Shown piece by piece: positions 1 through 6,943 of a DNA stretch of 12,769 nucleotides. Below the pieces are notes generated by a model. It was not told where the DNA came from. It searched no databases and saw nothing but the letters and a program-made list of their open reading frames with translations. The position numbers and the translations under genes are program-made. Each line of letters starts with the position of its first letter. Positions within the stretch are counted from its first letter, which is position 1. The stretch comes from Spirochaetales bacterium (lineage in GTDB: Bacteria; Spirochaetota; Spirochaetia; JABEVK01), in the NCBI GenBank assembly GCA_013043995.1, contig JABEVL010000206.1:1-12769 (forward strand), written 5' to 3'.

Positions 1-462
1 CCTCAAAACAGTGACCTGGACAATAACCATCTATGGCTTTTCGATCAGTTTTGGACAGATGCCGAAATGCCTCAAATTTCTCACCCCACGGGTGCCGAAG
101 TCTGTGGCAGCAAAAAAGTTCTTTGGGCTCTTTTAGGAGATTCAGGGTCGAATTGGAGCCTGTATCAAGACTCTCCCGAATGGGGATGGCAGGTTTTACC
201 TTTACCCATCCAACCCCTGGAGTCCACCATATTTTCTGATGGTCAAGGGTTGCGGTTACTGGGACGAGGGCCAGGATTTTTGTTACTATACCGCTGGGAC
301 GGACAAGAGTGGAACACTGGTTTGGATCTACGTCCGTTAGTTTCAAAACCAGACTTTTTGGTTAAGTTTCTTTCCCCTCCTCCTGGGGGGAAACAAGGCT
401 TACTCCTTTTTTGTCAGCCAGGAAAAAAAACAACTGAGGTCAGTATTTATGAACTCCCATAG
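1..462 (+). CDS. C-terminal part of an unrecognised protein (5' end outside window)
   Basis: The frame is open from base 1 and ends at a TAG at 460-462, so this is the last ~153 codons of a longer gene. The only in-frame ATG, at 67, is probably internal because open sequence continues upstream of it. I do not recognise the protein. It is rich in Trp, Gly, Leu and Pro, has short alternating hydrophobic stretches (for example LLGRGPGFLLLYRWDGQEW), and shows no membrane helix or catalytic motif. This looks like an all-beta fold, possibly propeller-like or a periplasmic/secreted protein, but that is a guess. It converges on the modF-like gene with 13 bases between the stop codons and no visible terminator hairpin. 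Coding status is fairly sure; function is unknown. Confidence 0.6.
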   Translation, partial: PQNSDLDNNHLWLFDQFWTDAEMPQISHPTGAEVCGSKKVLWALLGDSGSNWSLYQDSPEWGWQVLPLPIQPLESTIFSDGQGLRLLGRGPGFLLLYRWDGQEWNTGLDLRPLVSKPDFLVKFLSPPPGGKQGLLLFCQPGKKTTEVSIYELP

Positions 463-475
463 GAAAAATTTCAAT

Positions 476-1927
476 TCAGGTAGGTTGTTCTGAAGGTGAT
501 CCTGTAAGAGGAAACTCAAGAATCTGAAAATCTCCAAAAGGCCGTTCTTGAGGCCTGTGGGTCACGTAAATCACGGTCGTCCCTCTGATTCTTGCTTCAT
601 GGAGAAGAGTTTCCTGAAACTTTGCTTCAGCCCCTTCATCTAAACCCTGACAGGGTTCGTCCAGCAATAAAAGCTCAGGATCTTTGACCAGAGCACGAGC
701 CAAAAGGGCCAACCTCTGTTCCCCCCATGAGAGTTCTTCCCAATTTTTGTGCGCTTGAGAAGCGAGACCAACAGAATGCAATATTTCGCGAGTCGCGGCG
801 ACCTGATCCCACGAGGGAGTTCTTACAAACCGTACTGCATCTTGAAAGGCAGCCGCAACAACCTCCTCCAGCGGTGTGAACCATAGGTCACGAAATCTTT
901 GATGGACAGCGTACGACAAATGCGAGATTTTCTTGTGTAAATCCGCCCAGGTTAATTCAGGACCGCGCTTTTTCCCGAAGATTCTCAGGCCAGGTTGAAA
1001 AGCTTGGGGATGTTCGCCAGAGATCAAACCCAACAGAGTGCTTTTCCCCGAACCATTGGGGCCTCGGATCAGCCAGTGGGTTCCTGAATAGACCTTCCAA
1101 GAGAAATTCCTTAGGACCTCGAGATCGGGGTATCCCGCCCAGACATTTTCAAACTCCAGAACGGGAACCTGATCGAAGTGCCGCAGTTTTGGAGGACTCA
1201 CTAGCCTGGATTTAAGTTCGCCAGGCAGGCCTCCGGAAGTTGGATGCCAATCTTCACGTCGCCCTTGAAAGACTGTTTTTCCTTCAGAAAGCTCCCAAAC
1301 GTGGCTCACTTGGAGGGGAAAGTCCTCTGCTCGTCGGCTCAGAAAAAGAACTGGGGATCTGGTTTCAATTCGTCGTGCAATGCGTTTTGCCAAAAGTTCA
1401 CGAGCTTGATCGTCTAATCCCTCGTACGGTTCGTCTAAAATCCAAAACGCTTGATTCCAAGCTCTGGCTAGGCAAGCTCGGCGGAGTTCGCCTGTTGAAA
1501 GCTGTTTAATGCCTCTTAACTCCTTTCCCCTCAAGCCCATATCAACCAAAAGTTCAGACGATCCGACAAAAGCAAGGACCGTGGTTCCAATGTCGGGTTT
1601 TTCACTCACGTCGGAAAGATCAGCGCGTCGTTCCGCTTCTAACAGACGTTTCTGAGACTCAAAACCAATCAACGACTCTTGTGAAAGCCTTGAATCAACA
1701 AAAAAATCCCCCGAATAGACGAGTAATTCCTGGGTCAAGAGGGCTGCCAACGCAGATTTTCCTGAACCGTTACTTCCTGTGACGGCCCACACGTCACCAG
1801 GTTTCCAGACCCAGCTCAGGTCAAATAGAACCTTTCGTCGGTAGTCGCCGGCAGTCAAGTGCTTGAGTTTAACGTATTCCATCTTTCCACGATAATGGAA
1901 GCCGATAGCCTGGGGCAAGAGTTTCAT
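476..1927 (-). CDS. modF: ModF-type tandem ABC ATPase (PhrA/ModF family)
   Basis: This is a soluble protein with two fused ABC ATPase domains and no membrane segment, 483 aa against about 490 for E. coli ModF. Domain 1 has Walker A GSNGSGKS (51-58), a signature LSTGE (143-147) and Walker B ILDEP (163-167). Domain 2 has Walker A GPNGSGKS (289-296), signature LSWGEQ (399-404), Walker B LLDEP (421-425) and His457 in the switch. The domain 1 switch reads LSRR, with Arg198 where His is usual. From memory E. coli ModF also lacks this His. ModF is linked to molybdate transport or to a photorepair-associated role, and its biochemistry is unsettled. No mod transporter gene is nearby. The start is uncertain: Met16 would put Walker A at residue 36, as in ModF, and neither start has a strong ribosome site. 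Confidence 0.8.
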   Translation of the reverse strand: MKLLPQAIGFHYRGKMEYVKLKHLTAGDYRRKVLFDLSWVWKPGDVWAVTGSNGSGKSALAALLTQELLVYSGDFFVDSRLSQESLIGFESQKRLLEAERRADLSDVSEKPDIGTTVLAFVGSSELLVDMGLRGKELRGIKQLSTGELRRACLARAWNQAFWILDEPYEGLDDQARELLAKRIARRIETRSPVLFLSRRAEDFPLQVSHVWELSEGKTVFQGRREDWHPTSGGLPGELKSRLVSPPKLRHFDQVPVLEFENVWAGYPDLEVLRNFSWKVYSGTHWLIRGPNGSGKSTLLGLISGEHPQAFQPGLRIFGKKRGPELTWADLHKKISHLSYAVHQRFRDLWFTPLEEVVAAAFQDAVRFVRTPSWDQVAATREILHSVGLASQAHKNWEELSWGEQRLALLARALVKDPELLLLDEPCQGLDEGAEAKFQETLLHEARIRGTTVIYVTHRPQERPFGDFQILEFPLTGSPSEQPT

Positions 1928-1965
1928 GTTGACACTCAGCCTTTGATAATGACAAAGTTAGCTTT
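1928..1965. promoter_or_regulatory. Short divergent gap modF / ABC-F gene
   Basis: Thirty-eight bases separate the two divergent start codons, so both promoters must be here or inside the opposite gene. GATAAT (1945-1950, +) is the best -10-like hexamer, and its complement gives CATTAT for the other strand. No convincing -35 lies at the right distance: TTGACA at 1929-1934 is perfect but only 10 bases upstream of GATAAT. Neither start has a strong Shine-Dalgarno sequence. If GATAAT is used, the rightward transcript would begin only about ten bases before the ATG at 1966. Confidence 0.3.
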
Positions 1966-3603
1966 ATGATTACGGTTAATAATGTCTCCCTTGCTTACGG
2001 AAAACGCTTCCTCTTCAAAGAAGTGAACCTGAAATTTACTCCGGGAAATTGCTACGGCCTGATCGGCGCCAACGGAGCTGGGAAATCAACTTTTCTCAAG
2101 ATCCTTTCTGGAGAGATTGAGCCCGATTCCGGGGAAGTTTTAATTCCTACGAATAGCCGCTTGGCCGTACTTAAGCAAGACCAGTTTGCCTACGATGATC
2201 AAACCGTTTTAAACACGGTGATCCAAGGCTTCGACAGCCTTTGGAAGGTCATGCTGGAGCGAGAAGAACTCTACGCCAAAGAAAATCTGAACGACGCCGA
2301 AGGAATGCGCGTTGCTGAGCTCGAAGGTGAGTTTGCAGAAATGGGTGGGTGGGAAGCCGAGAGCGAGGCAGCAACCCTGCTCAGCGGCCTCGGTATTGGT
2401 GAATCCCTTCACCAGAAACTCATGAAAGACCTCGACGGGGGCGAAAAAGTACGAGTTCTTCTGGCTCAGGCCCTCTTTGGGAATCCTGACATCCTTTTGT
2501 TGGACGAACCGACCAACCACCTTGACCTTGAATCGATTCATTGGCTTCAAGACTTTCTGGAAAAATTTTCCAACACCCTGATCGTCGTGTCGCACGACAG
2601 GCATTTTCTCAATCAAGTCTGCACGCACATTGCCGACATCGATTTTGGAGCCATTTCACTCTACGTTGGCAACTACGATTTTTGGTACCAGATGAGCCAG
2701 TTGCTCAATAAACAAAAAAAGGAAGAAAAACGCCGATCTGAAGAAAAAGCCTCAGAACTTAAGGCCTTTATTCAACGCTTTGCCTCCAACGCCTCAAAAT
2801 CTCGGCAGGCTACAAGCCGCCAAAAGCTTTTGGACAAATTGGATTTGGATTCCCTCAAACCTTCAAGCCGAAAGTTTCCCTACATCGGCTTTAAGGCCGA
2901 AAGGGACTGCGGCCGCGTGATCTTGTCGTTCAAAGGTCTAAACAAAAAGGTGGACGGGGTTTCCATTCTTGAAAACCTCAGTTTAACGATTGAACCTGGG
3001 GAGAAAGTCACCTTTCTCGGGGACGCCCAAAAGAAGTCCGTCCTTTTTGAAATTCTTGGGGGCGACCTTTTGCCCGATTCAGGGACGATCGAATGGGGCC
3101 AAACGATCACCAAAGCCTACTTTCCTAAAGACTCAAGCAGGTACTTCACCTCTGACGACAACCTTGTCGATTGGCTTTCACAATTCAGCAAAGAGAAGGA
3201 TGAAACCTATCTGAGAGGTTTTTTAGGGAGGATGCTTTTTTCGGGAGACGAGGCCCTAAAACCCGTCAACGTTTTGTCCGGCGGTGAAAAGGTTAGGTGC
3301 ATGATGAGTCGGCTCATGCTTTCAGGTGCCAACCTGCTGATTTTGGACGAACCGACCAATCACCTCGACCTCGAAGCAATCACAGCGCTCAACACCGCCA
3401 TGACGGAGTTTGATCAAGTGATCCTGTTCACGAGCCACGACCACGAACTCAATTCGACGGTGGCTAACCGCGTCATCGAATTCACACCATCGGGGGTGAT
3501 CGACAGAAAAATGGGCTTCGAAGACTACTTGGCCAGCTCTGAAGTTCAGCAGCTACGCGACAGCCATTATAAGGGTCATGTTCGGCTGGTGCTTGAGGCC
3601 TAG
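1966..3603 (+). CDS. ABC-F family ATPase, YkpA/YbiT type
   Basis: This is a cytosolic ABC-F protein, a class that binds the ribosome (E site in characterised members) and modulates translation. Its 545 aa is close to B. subtilis YkpA and E. coli YbiT. Domain 1 has Walker A GANGAGKS (34-41), signature LDGGEK (156-161), LLLDEPTNHLDLE (177-189) and switch His210. The interdomain linker (about 240-305) is highly charged and carries the RFASNASKSRQATSR segment typical of this subfamily. Domain 2 has LSGGEK (437-442), LILDEPTNHLDLE and His491. Its P-loop is degenerate, GDAQKKSV at 352-359, one residue short and without the Gly-Lys pair. The frame runs on normally, so this is substitution and not a frameshift. 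The ATG at 1966 has no clear Shine-Dalgarno site. It converges on bioD, 22 bases away. Confidence 0.9.
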   Translation: MITVNNVSLAYGKRFLFKEVNLKFTPGNCYGLIGANGAGKSTFLKILSGEIEPDSGEVLIPTNSRLAVLKQDQFAYDDQTVLNTVIQGFDSLWKVMLEREELYAKENLNDAEGMRVAELEGEFAEMGGWEAESEAATLLSGLGIGESLHQKLMKDLDGGEKVRVLLAQALFGNPDILLLDEPTNHLDLESIHWLQDFLEKFSNTLIVVSHDRHFLNQVCTHIADIDFGAISLYVGNYDFWYQMSQLLNKQKKEEKRRSEEKASELKAFIQRFASNASKSRQATSRQKLLDKLDLDSLKPSSRKFPYIGFKAERDCGRVILSFKGLNKKVDGVSILENLSLTIEPGEKVTFLGDAQKKSVLFEILGGDLLPDSGTIEWGQTITKAYFPKDSSRYFTSDDNLVDWLSQFSKEKDETYLRGFLGRMLFSGDEALKPVNVLSGGEKVRCMMSRLMLSGANLLILDEPTNHLDLEAITALNTAMTEFDQVILFTSHDHELNSTVANRVIEFTPSGVIDRKMGFEDYLASSEVQQLRDSHYKGHVRLVLEA

Positions 3604-3625
3604 AACCTGAAAGACTGCCGAATTC

Positions 3626-4324
3626 TTAGTCCGACTTTTCAAGAACAGCCGAGAACAGGGAAGAAATTCCCCAGGAATTCTTCACCTCCCGGGACTCGGC
3701 TGAAGGCTGAAGTTGGGGAATTTCGATCAAGGGAACGGCTGGCATTTGAGACTGAAAGTAGTTCACAAACACATCGTGCAACTCAGCCCCCCAAGCGTCC
3801 GCCTGATTGAGCACAATCCCAGCCAGGGGGATGCCTTTGGTTTCGAGCAACGACAAGGTGAGCAGGGTGTGATTGAGGCTTCCAAGTCTTGGCACGGTTA
3901 CGACGATTGTTTTCCAGCCTTGTTCAGCTACAAAGTCCGCACTCGTTCGCCCTAATGATAGAGGCACAAGGATTCCCCCCGCCCCTTCGCAGAGAACTAC
4001 CTCGTAGCTTTCTTCAAGATTTTTAAACTGTCGCGTAAGGTTTTTTTCATCGATAATTTTCCCTTCCATGCTAGCCGCCCAATGGGGCGACATGGGGCGT
4101 TCAAAAATGTACGGACAGGTTCTACCTTGCAGGTCAACGTCTAGAATAGGCAACCCAGCTATTTTCCTGTGTTCAAGCAGGTCGTCGGAAAGCCCTCGGC
4201 CTCCAGTCTGAACGAGCTTAGCAGAAACTGCACGTAATTTTTGTGAAAGAAGAAATCGCAACAAAAGGCCCGTCGTCCAAGTTTTCCCAATCCCTGTGTC
4301 GATTCCTGTGATGAAATACGTCAT
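3626..4324 (-). CDS. bioD: Dethiobiotin synthetase BioD
   Basis: BioD closes the ureido ring: 7,8-diaminopelargonate + CO2 + ATP gives dethiobiotin. It is 232 aa from the chosen start. The P-loop GIDTGIGKT (7-15) follows the first beta strand as in the family. Lys36 in AKLVQTG matches the catalytic Lys of the usual KPVxTG motif, with Leu in place of Pro. PMSPHWAA (77-84) and CEGAGGILVPL (112-122) are further family motifs, and the C-terminal half has VTVPRLGSLNH and IVLNQ. I chose the ATG at 4324 over the ATG six codons upstream. It lies two bases after the bioC stop and five bases after AAAGGGAG, while the upstream ATG would overlap bioC and has no ribosome site. It is the last gene of the bioAFGCD operon. 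Confidence 0.93.
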   Translation of the reverse strand: MTYFITGIDTGIGKTWTTGLLLRFLLSQKLRAVSAKLVQTGGRGLSDDLLEHRKIAGLPILDVDLQGRTCPYIFERPMSPHWAASMEGKIIDEKNLTRQFKNLEESYEVVLCEGAGGILVPLSLGRTSADFVAEQGWKTIVVTVPRLGSLNHTLLTLSLLETKGIPLAGIVLNQADAWGAELHDVFVNYFQSQMPAVPLIEIPQLQPSAESREVKNSWGISSLFSAVLEKSD

Positions 4325-4326
4325 GC

Positions 4327-5061
4327 CTACTCCCTTTGCCACAAGACCACCTTGGCGGTATAGCTCAAGGGGCAGGTCTGATCCTGGCTCCGGGGATAAT
4401 TTTTTTCAAATTGTGCCAAAGCGGACCGTGTCCACACACACTCTTCAGTTGCCCCAACCCCCGTGGCCTGGATATGACGCAGAACGTCCAAAGGGCGTTC
4501 AAAATGAAGGGTCTTTTCAATCGCCTGATCCTGCTTGAAAAACCAGCCTACTTTATGGGCTGTTTCTTTCCATACGCTGTCAGTGGGATAGCTGAGGCCC
4601 TTTCCTGTTACAGTCTGAAACTCGTCAAAGGTTCCGGGAAGAAATAACCCCAAAGCCAAAACTCCTCCGGGTCGAACGGCTTGAAAGGCAAGATTCAAGA
4701 CCCTCAGGGGGGAGTTGAACCATTGAACCACGGCGTTGGCCGCCACGAGGTCGAGTTCTTTTGGCCACTCAATTTTCTCTGCATCGCCCACCAAAGTCTT
4801 GACAGTTCCGTTCCAGGACAAGGACGCACGGGGCGGATCCCAAAGATCATTGAGGAAAATTTCCTTGACCTGTAAATGCTTCAAAAGCGGTCGTGTGAGC
4901 GTCAGCACTCCGCAACCAAGCTCCAAAACTCGCGAGAATTTGACATTCAAAGAAGCTAAAACTTCGACCATTGTTTCCGCCATATTTTTTTGGACGACGG
5001 CGTGAGTGTCGTAGGTAGCTTGGGAGCGTTGAAAATGACGGGCGATCAGGTTTTGATTCAA
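4327..5061 (-). CDS. bioC: Malonyl-ACP O-methyltransferase BioC
   Basis: BioC transfers a methyl group from SAM to the free carboxyl of malonyl-ACP, disguising it so the fatty-acid elongation enzymes can build the pimeloyl chain. It is 244 aa, near the family norm. The N-terminal ARHFQRSQATYDTHAVVQ matches the family hallmark. SAM motif I is LELGCGVLTLT (46-56); the third glycine of GxGxG is Leu53. Motif II contains NDLWD (71-75). ANAVVQWFNSPL (108-119) and RPGGVLAL (130-137) follow the BioC pattern, as does HIQATGVGAT (196-205). Translation starts at TTG 5061, whose bases overlap the bioG stop (TTGA). An in-frame TAA lies directly upstream, so no earlier start is possible, and the next Met (28) would remove the conserved N terminus. 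A GGGGAGGG stretch about 10 bases upstream can serve the ribosome. Confidence 0.92.
   Translation of the reverse strand: MNQNLIARHFQRSQATYDTHAVVQKNMAETMVEVLASLNVKFSRVLELGCGVLTLTRPLLKHLQVKEIFLNDLWDPPRASLSWNGTVKTLVGDAEKIEWPKELDLVAANAVVQWFNSPLRVLNLAFQAVRPGGVLALGLFLPGTFDEFQTVTGKGLSYPTDSVWKETAHKVGWFFKQDQAIEKTLHFERPLDVLRHIQATGVGATEECVWTRSALAQFEKNYPRSQDQTCPLSYTAKVVLWQRE
4330..4337 (-). promoter_or_regulatory. Ribosome binding site of bioD
   Basis: AAAGGGAG formed by the last codons of bioC, five bases before ATG 4324. It decides for this start over the ATG at 4342. Confidence 0.7.
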
Positions 5062-5756
5062 TTAGCAGTTACCCTCCCCTCATCGAAAAATATTTCGTCC
5101 CAACTGGACCAAAGGGTAAAGGGGAAATGACCAGCGTCGAGAACTTTCAGAGGGACTTGCCCCTTCCAGAATCTTTCTTGGGATAAGGGGGGGAAAATCT
5201 GGTCGCGTGATCCCAACAACGCCTTGTGAAATAGCCCTTCGACAGGTCGTGGAACTTTTTCTGCAAGGAGCACCTCGTGTAAAAAAGCAAGCTCACGTGC
5301 CTGATCCTCGATGCTCCTCTCAGGTTCGCAAGCCAAAAACTGGGCTTCTGTTTGAGGATCAGAACAAACCCGTCTGTAAAAATCAGGACGGGTCGATGGG
5401 CCAAATCGTTCACGCGTCAGCGCAAAAATCACGGGGGGAATGCCCAGTTTGGCGTCTAACGGACGAAGTGTTCCATTGATGGCCACTCGGGTACCCGGCT
5501 TTTGAAGGATCTGAGCGCCGATTTGACCAAAGACCCAGACACCCAAGGACCAGGCAACAACGTCGATTCTCGGGTAGGCCAAAATAGCCATTTCATCTTC
5601 CTGCGAGATTCCAAGGTCATGGTAGGCGCCGAGAATCAGCAAATCTGCATTTTCAGGAATTTCAAGGGTACTGAGGGGCCGAGGGTCCATAGCAAAGCCA
5701 TTGCAAACTAAAATTAAGCGGCTCTTGCCCCTTTTTTTTTTCCAAATTGATTTCAA
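5058..5756 (-). CDS. bioG: Pimeloyl-ACP methyl ester carboxylesterase BioG
   Basis: BioG is the alpha/beta-hydrolase (DUF452) that cleaves pimeloyl-ACP methyl ester, ending chain extension and releasing pimeloyl-ACP for BioF; it takes the place of BioH. It is 232 aa from the chosen start, somewhat longer than the Haemophilus protein. Visible triad candidates are Ser70 in VVAWSLGVWV, Asp185 in GSRDQIF and His210 in AGHFPF. The segments INGTLRPLDAKLGIPP (93-108) and FYRRVC (126-131) also match the family. The start is TTG 5756, overlapping the bioF stop as TTGA and preceded five bases away by AAAGGAG. The reading frame stays open nine more codons upstream, but nothing supports starting there. 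An A10 tract followed by G4 lies in codons 6-10 and could allow slippage. Translation is probably coupled to bioF and bioC. Confidence 0.9.
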   Translation of the reverse strand: MKSIWKKKRGKSRLILVCNGFAMDPRPLSTLEIPENADLLILGAYHDLGISQEDEMAILAYPRIDVVAWSLGVWVFGQIGAQILQKPGTRVAINGTLRPLDAKLGIPPVIFALTRERFGPSTRPDFYRRVCSDPQTEAQFLACEPERSIEDQARELAFLHEVLLAEKVPRPVEGLFHKALLGSRDQIFPPLSQERFWKGQVPLKVLDAGHFPFTLWSSWDEIFFDEGRVTAN

Positions 5757-6943
5757 GAGAACTCCTTTGCTAGGACGGACCAAAGAGGTTCAAGAAACGC
5801 AGGTTCGATGTCGGATCGTAAGGACAAGCGCAAACGGGAGCTTCCTTCGGGAACTGTTGGGGGACGAATCGGCAAACCCCAAATTCCAGCGTTTAAACAC
5901 TCTTGAGCGAGTTGGACGGCACGATCTGGGGTGCCAAGAACTACAGGAATGATCCACGTTGAACCTCGAACAAGAATTCCTTCTGCACGCGCCCGCTGAT
6001 GGAATTGTTTCCATAACTTTTTTAGGCGTTCACGTCGCTCTGCAAGTTCCTCGTTCTGTCCAAAATAAAAAAGAACTGACTGAGTCACACTGGGAGGTAA
6101 AGCGGTGCTAAAAATCAAAGGACGGCTCTTTTGGATCAGCGTGTTACGTGCTATTTCGGCACAGGCCACGAAGGCCCCCATCGATCCCATAGCTTTACCG
6201 AAGGTCCCTACCAGGAAATCGACCTCACGATCCCAACCCTCCTGTTGGGCCAGGCCGCCTCCCTCTTTTCCCAAAACACCGAACGCGTGGGCCTCATCCA
6301 GATACAAAAAGGAGTCAAATCGACGTTTCAAGTCCACTAAAGCGGACAGATCAGCTTCATCCCCGTCCATCGAGAAGACAGATTCTGTCAGGATCAGAGA
6401 CCTCGAGTGTTTTGGACGATACTGCTTCAAAAGCTCCTCAAGATGACCCATGTCGTTGTGCCTGTAGCGGTGCAAGGTTGCGCCAGAAAGCTTCCAGCCG
6501 TCGACAAGACTTGCATGAACAAAACGGTCGGCAAAAATCACGTCAGGAGGACCGACGATAACGGGGATGATCCCCGTGTTCACGTGCCAGCCACTATTGT
6601 ATAAAAGGACTTTTTTTCCTGGGTAGAGACTTTCAAGCACTGCCTCAAGTTCCTCCTGGACCAGATGGGCCCCCGCCATCAAACGGCTGGCCGTCGAACC
6701 AAAAAGAGGCAGACTTTGAGCTTGCGCTTTTTCATATAGGAGGCGGGCTAACTCGAGGTTGAGTTCAGGATCGGAAGCCAACCCCAAATAATCGTTGCTG
6801 GAAAGGTTCAGCAACGTTTTCCCTTCCCAGCCTACCCAAGGCCCCGAACGCTCGACTGGAGTCCGAAAGGACCTGAGTCGGCCTTGCGAAGCAAGGTTTT
6901 TAAGTTCGAGTTGCCAAGCTTCAAAAACTTCGTGCGTGTTCAC
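5753..6943 (-). CDS. bioF: 8-amino-7-oxononanoate synthase BioF
   Basis: BioF is a PLP enzyme of the alpha-oxoamine synthase family that condenses pimeloyl-ACP (or -CoA) with L-alanine, releasing CO2 and giving 8-amino-7-oxononanoate. It is 396 aa, against about 384 in E. coli. Conserved blocks are LNLSSNDYLGLA (45-56), STASRLMAG (83-91), YNSGWHVNTG (115-124), ESVFSMDGD (187-195), LDEAHAFGVLG (215-225) and the PLP-lysine block GTFGKAMGSMGAF with Lys250. The start is GTG 6943, sharing four bases with the bioA stop (GTGA), with GAGGGA a few bases upstream at the end of bioA. Overlaps at both ends indicate tight translational coupling inside the operon. CoA-ligase relatives such as KBL share the fold, but the operon context makes BioF the clear choice. 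Confidence 0.95.
   Translation of the reverse strand: MNTHEVFEAWQLELKNLASQGRLRSFRTPVERSGPWVGWEGKTLLNLSSNDYLGLASDPELNLELARLLYEKAQAQSLPLFGSTASRLMAGAHLVQEELEAVLESLYPGKKVLLYNSGWHVNTGIIPVIVGPPDVIFADRFVHASLVDGWKLSGATLHRYRHNDMGHLEELLKQYRPKHSRSLILTESVFSMDGDEADLSALVDLKRRFDSFLYLDEAHAFGVLGKEGGGLAQQEGWDREVDFLVGTFGKAMGSMGAFVACAEIARNTLIQKSRPLIFSTALPPSVTQSVLFYFGQNEELAERRERLKKLWKQFHQRARAEGILVRGSTWIIPVVLGTPDRAVQLAQECLNAGIWGLPIRPPTVPEGSSRLRLSLRSDIEPAFLEPLWSVLAKEFS
5762..5768 (-). promoter_or_regulatory. Ribosome binding site of bioG
   Basis: AAAGGAG within the last codons of bioF, five bases before TTG 5756. It is the evidence for choosing TTG 5756 over the longer frame from TTG 5783. Confidence 0.75.

Noticed and set aside
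33..239. Short plus-strand frame near the window start
   Set aside because: It overlaps the open frame 1-462 in another phase, has no ribosome site, and the longer frame continues through the window edge.
2209..2628. 139-codon minus-strand frame within the ABC-F gene
   Set aside because: It is the complement of the conserved first ABC domain; codon constraint on the real gene explains the lack of stops.
3604..3625. Possible bidirectional terminator between the ABC-F gene and bioD
   Set aside because: Only a 4-bp GACT/AGTC pairing with a long loop and no flanking T tract; too weak to call.
5757..5783. Longer bioG start at TTG 5783
   Set aside because: No ribosome site precedes it, it overlaps bioF by 31 bases, and TTG 5756 has AAAGGAG at ideal spacing plus the TTGA overlap also seen at bioG/bioC.
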